Source: Deltaproteobacteria bacterium (GTDB lineage: Bacteria > Myxococcota_A > UBA9160). From it: a stretch of 6,133 nucleotides of DNA. Of the stretch, positions 5,064 to 6,133 are shown in pieces (the stretch's first letter is position 1; each line of letters begins with the position of its first letter). Location of the stretch: positions 27,487 through 33,619 of the forward strand of contig DOUU01000356.1 of assembly GCA_003520425.1 (NCBI GenBank). The letters are read 5' to 3'. A program made the translations under genes and the position numbers. The notes under the pieces were generated by a model, which saw only the letters and a list, made by a program, of their open reading frames with translations, made no database searches and was not told the DNA's origin.

Positions 5064-6116
5064 TCAAGCCGGCTCCTGCTGGGTCACGCAATGAAGGGCG
5101 CCAAGGCCGAAGACGAGATCGCGGCACGAGATTCCGATGATCTCGCGACCCGGCAAGAGCTCTCGCAAGACCGAGAGAGCCCGGCTGTCCGAAGGCGCGT
5201 CATAGGTCGGGACGAGCGCCACTCCGTTCGCAAGGTAGAAGTTGGCGTAGCTCGCTGGGCACCGTTGGCCATCCACGAACAGGGGCGGCGGCATGGGCAG
5301 CGTGGCGATTGCAAGCGGCTTGCCCCTTGCGTCCCGCATCGCGCGCAGCCGGGCGAGGTTTGCCCGAAGGGGCGCAAAGTTCTCGTCGGCCGGGTCCTCC
5401 TCGAGGGCGGTGACCACGGTCCCCGGGTCGACGAACCGTGCGAGGTCGTCGACGTGGCCGTCGGTATCGTCGCCTGCGATCCCTTCCCCCAGCCAGAGCA
5501 CGTGACGAGTCCCGAGCTGATCCACAAGCACGCGCTCCATGCGCTCGCGCGTGCGCCCGGGACCGCGATTCGGGTTGAGGAGACAGGACTCGGTGGTGAG
5601 CACCGTGCCTTCTCCGTTGCCGTCGATGGAGCCTCCCTCAAGCACGACGCCCGCCCGAAACCGCGGCAGGCCGAGGGCGAGGGCCATCCGCTCGGGGACC
5701 GCGTTGTCAAGGTCCCAGGGGCCGTACTTCCTGCCCCAGGAGTCGAACTCGAAATCGATGAGCGCCCGCTCGCGCTGGCCTGCCTCCTCGCGCACCACCA
5801 CGATGCCACCGTGATCGCGAACCCATGCGTCGTTGGTTGCGATGCGGTGGAACCGCACACCGCGGTCCACATCGACGCCCGCCTCCAACAGGAGCTGCCG
5901 CGCGCTGTCCTCGAGCTGGGGGCTTCCGACGTTGATGCGCACGAGCTCGTGCTCGTGGAGCGCTCGCACGATCGCGACGAAGACCGCGGGCACCGGAGCG
6001 AAGTGGCCGGGCCAGGTGTCGAGATTGTGGGGCCAGGAAAGCCAGGTTGCGGCGTGGGGCTCCCACTCCGCGGGCCAGCGATAGCCGAGGGCGGCGGGCG
6101 TTTGGGGGTCGTTCAT
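5064..6116 (-). CDS. aguA: Agmatine deiminase (agmatine iminohydrolase)
   Basis: A 350-residue cytosolic enzyme of the peptidylarginine deiminase-like (PAD_porph) fold, close to usual length. It hydrolyses agmatine to N-carbamoylputrescine and ammonia in the arginine decarboxylase route to putrescine. The N-terminal AEWEPHAATWLSWPHN stretch (16-31) is characteristic. Motifs follow in order: NDAWVRDHG (95-103) with Asp96 and Asp101, EGGSIDG (160-166), LLNPNR (179-184), DDTDGHVDD (216-224) with His221, and LHCVTQQEP (341-349) with the nucleophile Cys343. The first glycine-rich part of the last motif reads GLGAL rather than GGGNI. Agmatine specificity is a family-based assignment, since relatives act on peptidyl-arginine. 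The ATG overlaps the stop of an upstream gene as ATGA, implying coupled translation. The gene ends convergently with the SDR gene. Confidence 0.93.
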   Translation of the reverse strand: MNDPQTPAALGYRWPAEWEPHAATWLSWPHNLDTWPGHFAPVPAVFVAIVRALHEHELVRINVGSPQLEDSARQLLLEAGVDVDRGVRFHRIATNDAWVRDHGGIVVVREEAGQRERALIDFEFDSWGRKYGPWDLDNAVPERMALALGLPRFRAGVVLEGGSIDGNGEGTVLTTESCLLNPNRGPGRTRERMERVLVDQLGTRHVLWLGEGIAGDDTDGHVDDLARFVDPGTVVTALEEDPADENFAPLRANLARLRAMRDARGKPLAIATLPMPPPLFVDGQRCPASYANFYLANGVALVPTYDAPSDSRALSVLRELLPGREIIGISCRDLVFGLGALHCVTQQEPA

Positions 6117-6133
6117 CCGTCGCGATAGCGCTT
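6113..6133 (-). CDS. C-terminal tail of an upstream gene, probably N-carbamoylputrescine amidase (partial)
   Basis: Only six codons and a TGA stop are inside the window, reading Lys-Arg-Tyr-Arg-Asp-Gly. The stop overlaps the agmatine deiminase start in an ATGA junction, and no separate ribosome site for that gene is visible, so an upstream translated gene is expected here. The basic, aromatic ending resembles tails of N-carbamoylputrescine amidase (aguB), the enzyme that takes the deiminase product to putrescine and is often encoded next to it. Six residues cannot identify a family, so the name rests mainly on context. Confidence 0.35.
   Translation of the reverse strand, partial: KRYRDG

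Noticed and set aside
5058..6128. Plus-strand open frame of 356 codons opposite the agmatine deiminase gene
   Set aside because: The minus strand carries all deiminase motifs in order. The plus frame is its GC-driven shadow.
1..6133. CRISPR arrays, tRNA/rRNA genes, transposases, prophage or defence genes
   Set aside because: No regularly spaced direct repeats, cloverleaf patterns or recognisable mobile or defence protein motifs were seen on either strand.

Overview
This is a GC-rich bacterial window with compact, Shine-Dalgarno-led genes. It carries a complete fumarate reductase operon of the four-subunit E. coli type (flavoprotein, iron-sulfur protein and two small heme-less membrane anchors). 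The GC bias, GTG starts and gene content would fit a proteobacterium-like or related soil or aquatic lineage. I cannot place it more finely from the sequence, so the organism is inference.

Layout. Positions 1-99 are intergenic. The first 27 bases form an AT-rich island holding a promoter that reads leftward out of the window, with a perfect 9+1+9 palindrome in its spacer. On the minus strand, reading from about 3796 down to 100, is a five-gene unit: frdA (GTG start 3796), frdB (start 2075, overlapping frdA by one base), frdC (start 1296, 29 bases after frdB), frdD (start 883, overlapping frdC by four bases) and a MAPEG-family membrane protein (GTG start 519, four bases after frdD). A 144-base divergent region (3797-3940) separates frdA from a plus-strand short-chain dehydrogenase/reductase (3941-4705). 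Next comes a 358-base region between convergent genes (4706-5063), rich in inverted repeats and containing one doubtful minus-strand reading frame. The window ends with a full-length agmatine deiminase gene on the minus strand (5064-6116). Its start overlaps, by an ATGA junction, the last codons of a gene entering from the right edge. Those codons look like the tail of an N-carbamoylputrescine amidase.

How the genes work together. FrdA and FrdB would form the soluble catalytic part that interconverts fumarate and succinate. FrdC and FrdD anchor it in the membrane and should exchange electrons with quinone. The MAPEG protein is encoded as if co-translated with the anchors, though its role there is unknown. 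The right-edge pair would turn agmatine into N-carbamoylputrescine and then putrescine. The SDR is a probable NADPH-type oxidoreductase with no visible pathway link.

The main points for a second look are: FrdC lacks the Arg/Glu and His/Trp residues known from the E. coli menaquinone site, although FrdB and FrdD keep theirs; a MAPEG gene is attached to the frd operon; the left edge has a palindrome-in-promoter; and the frd-distal intergenic region is dense in inverted repeats and may be a structured RNA or a repeat remnant. I see no clear evidence of a wholly new system; most of the window is recognisable metabolism.
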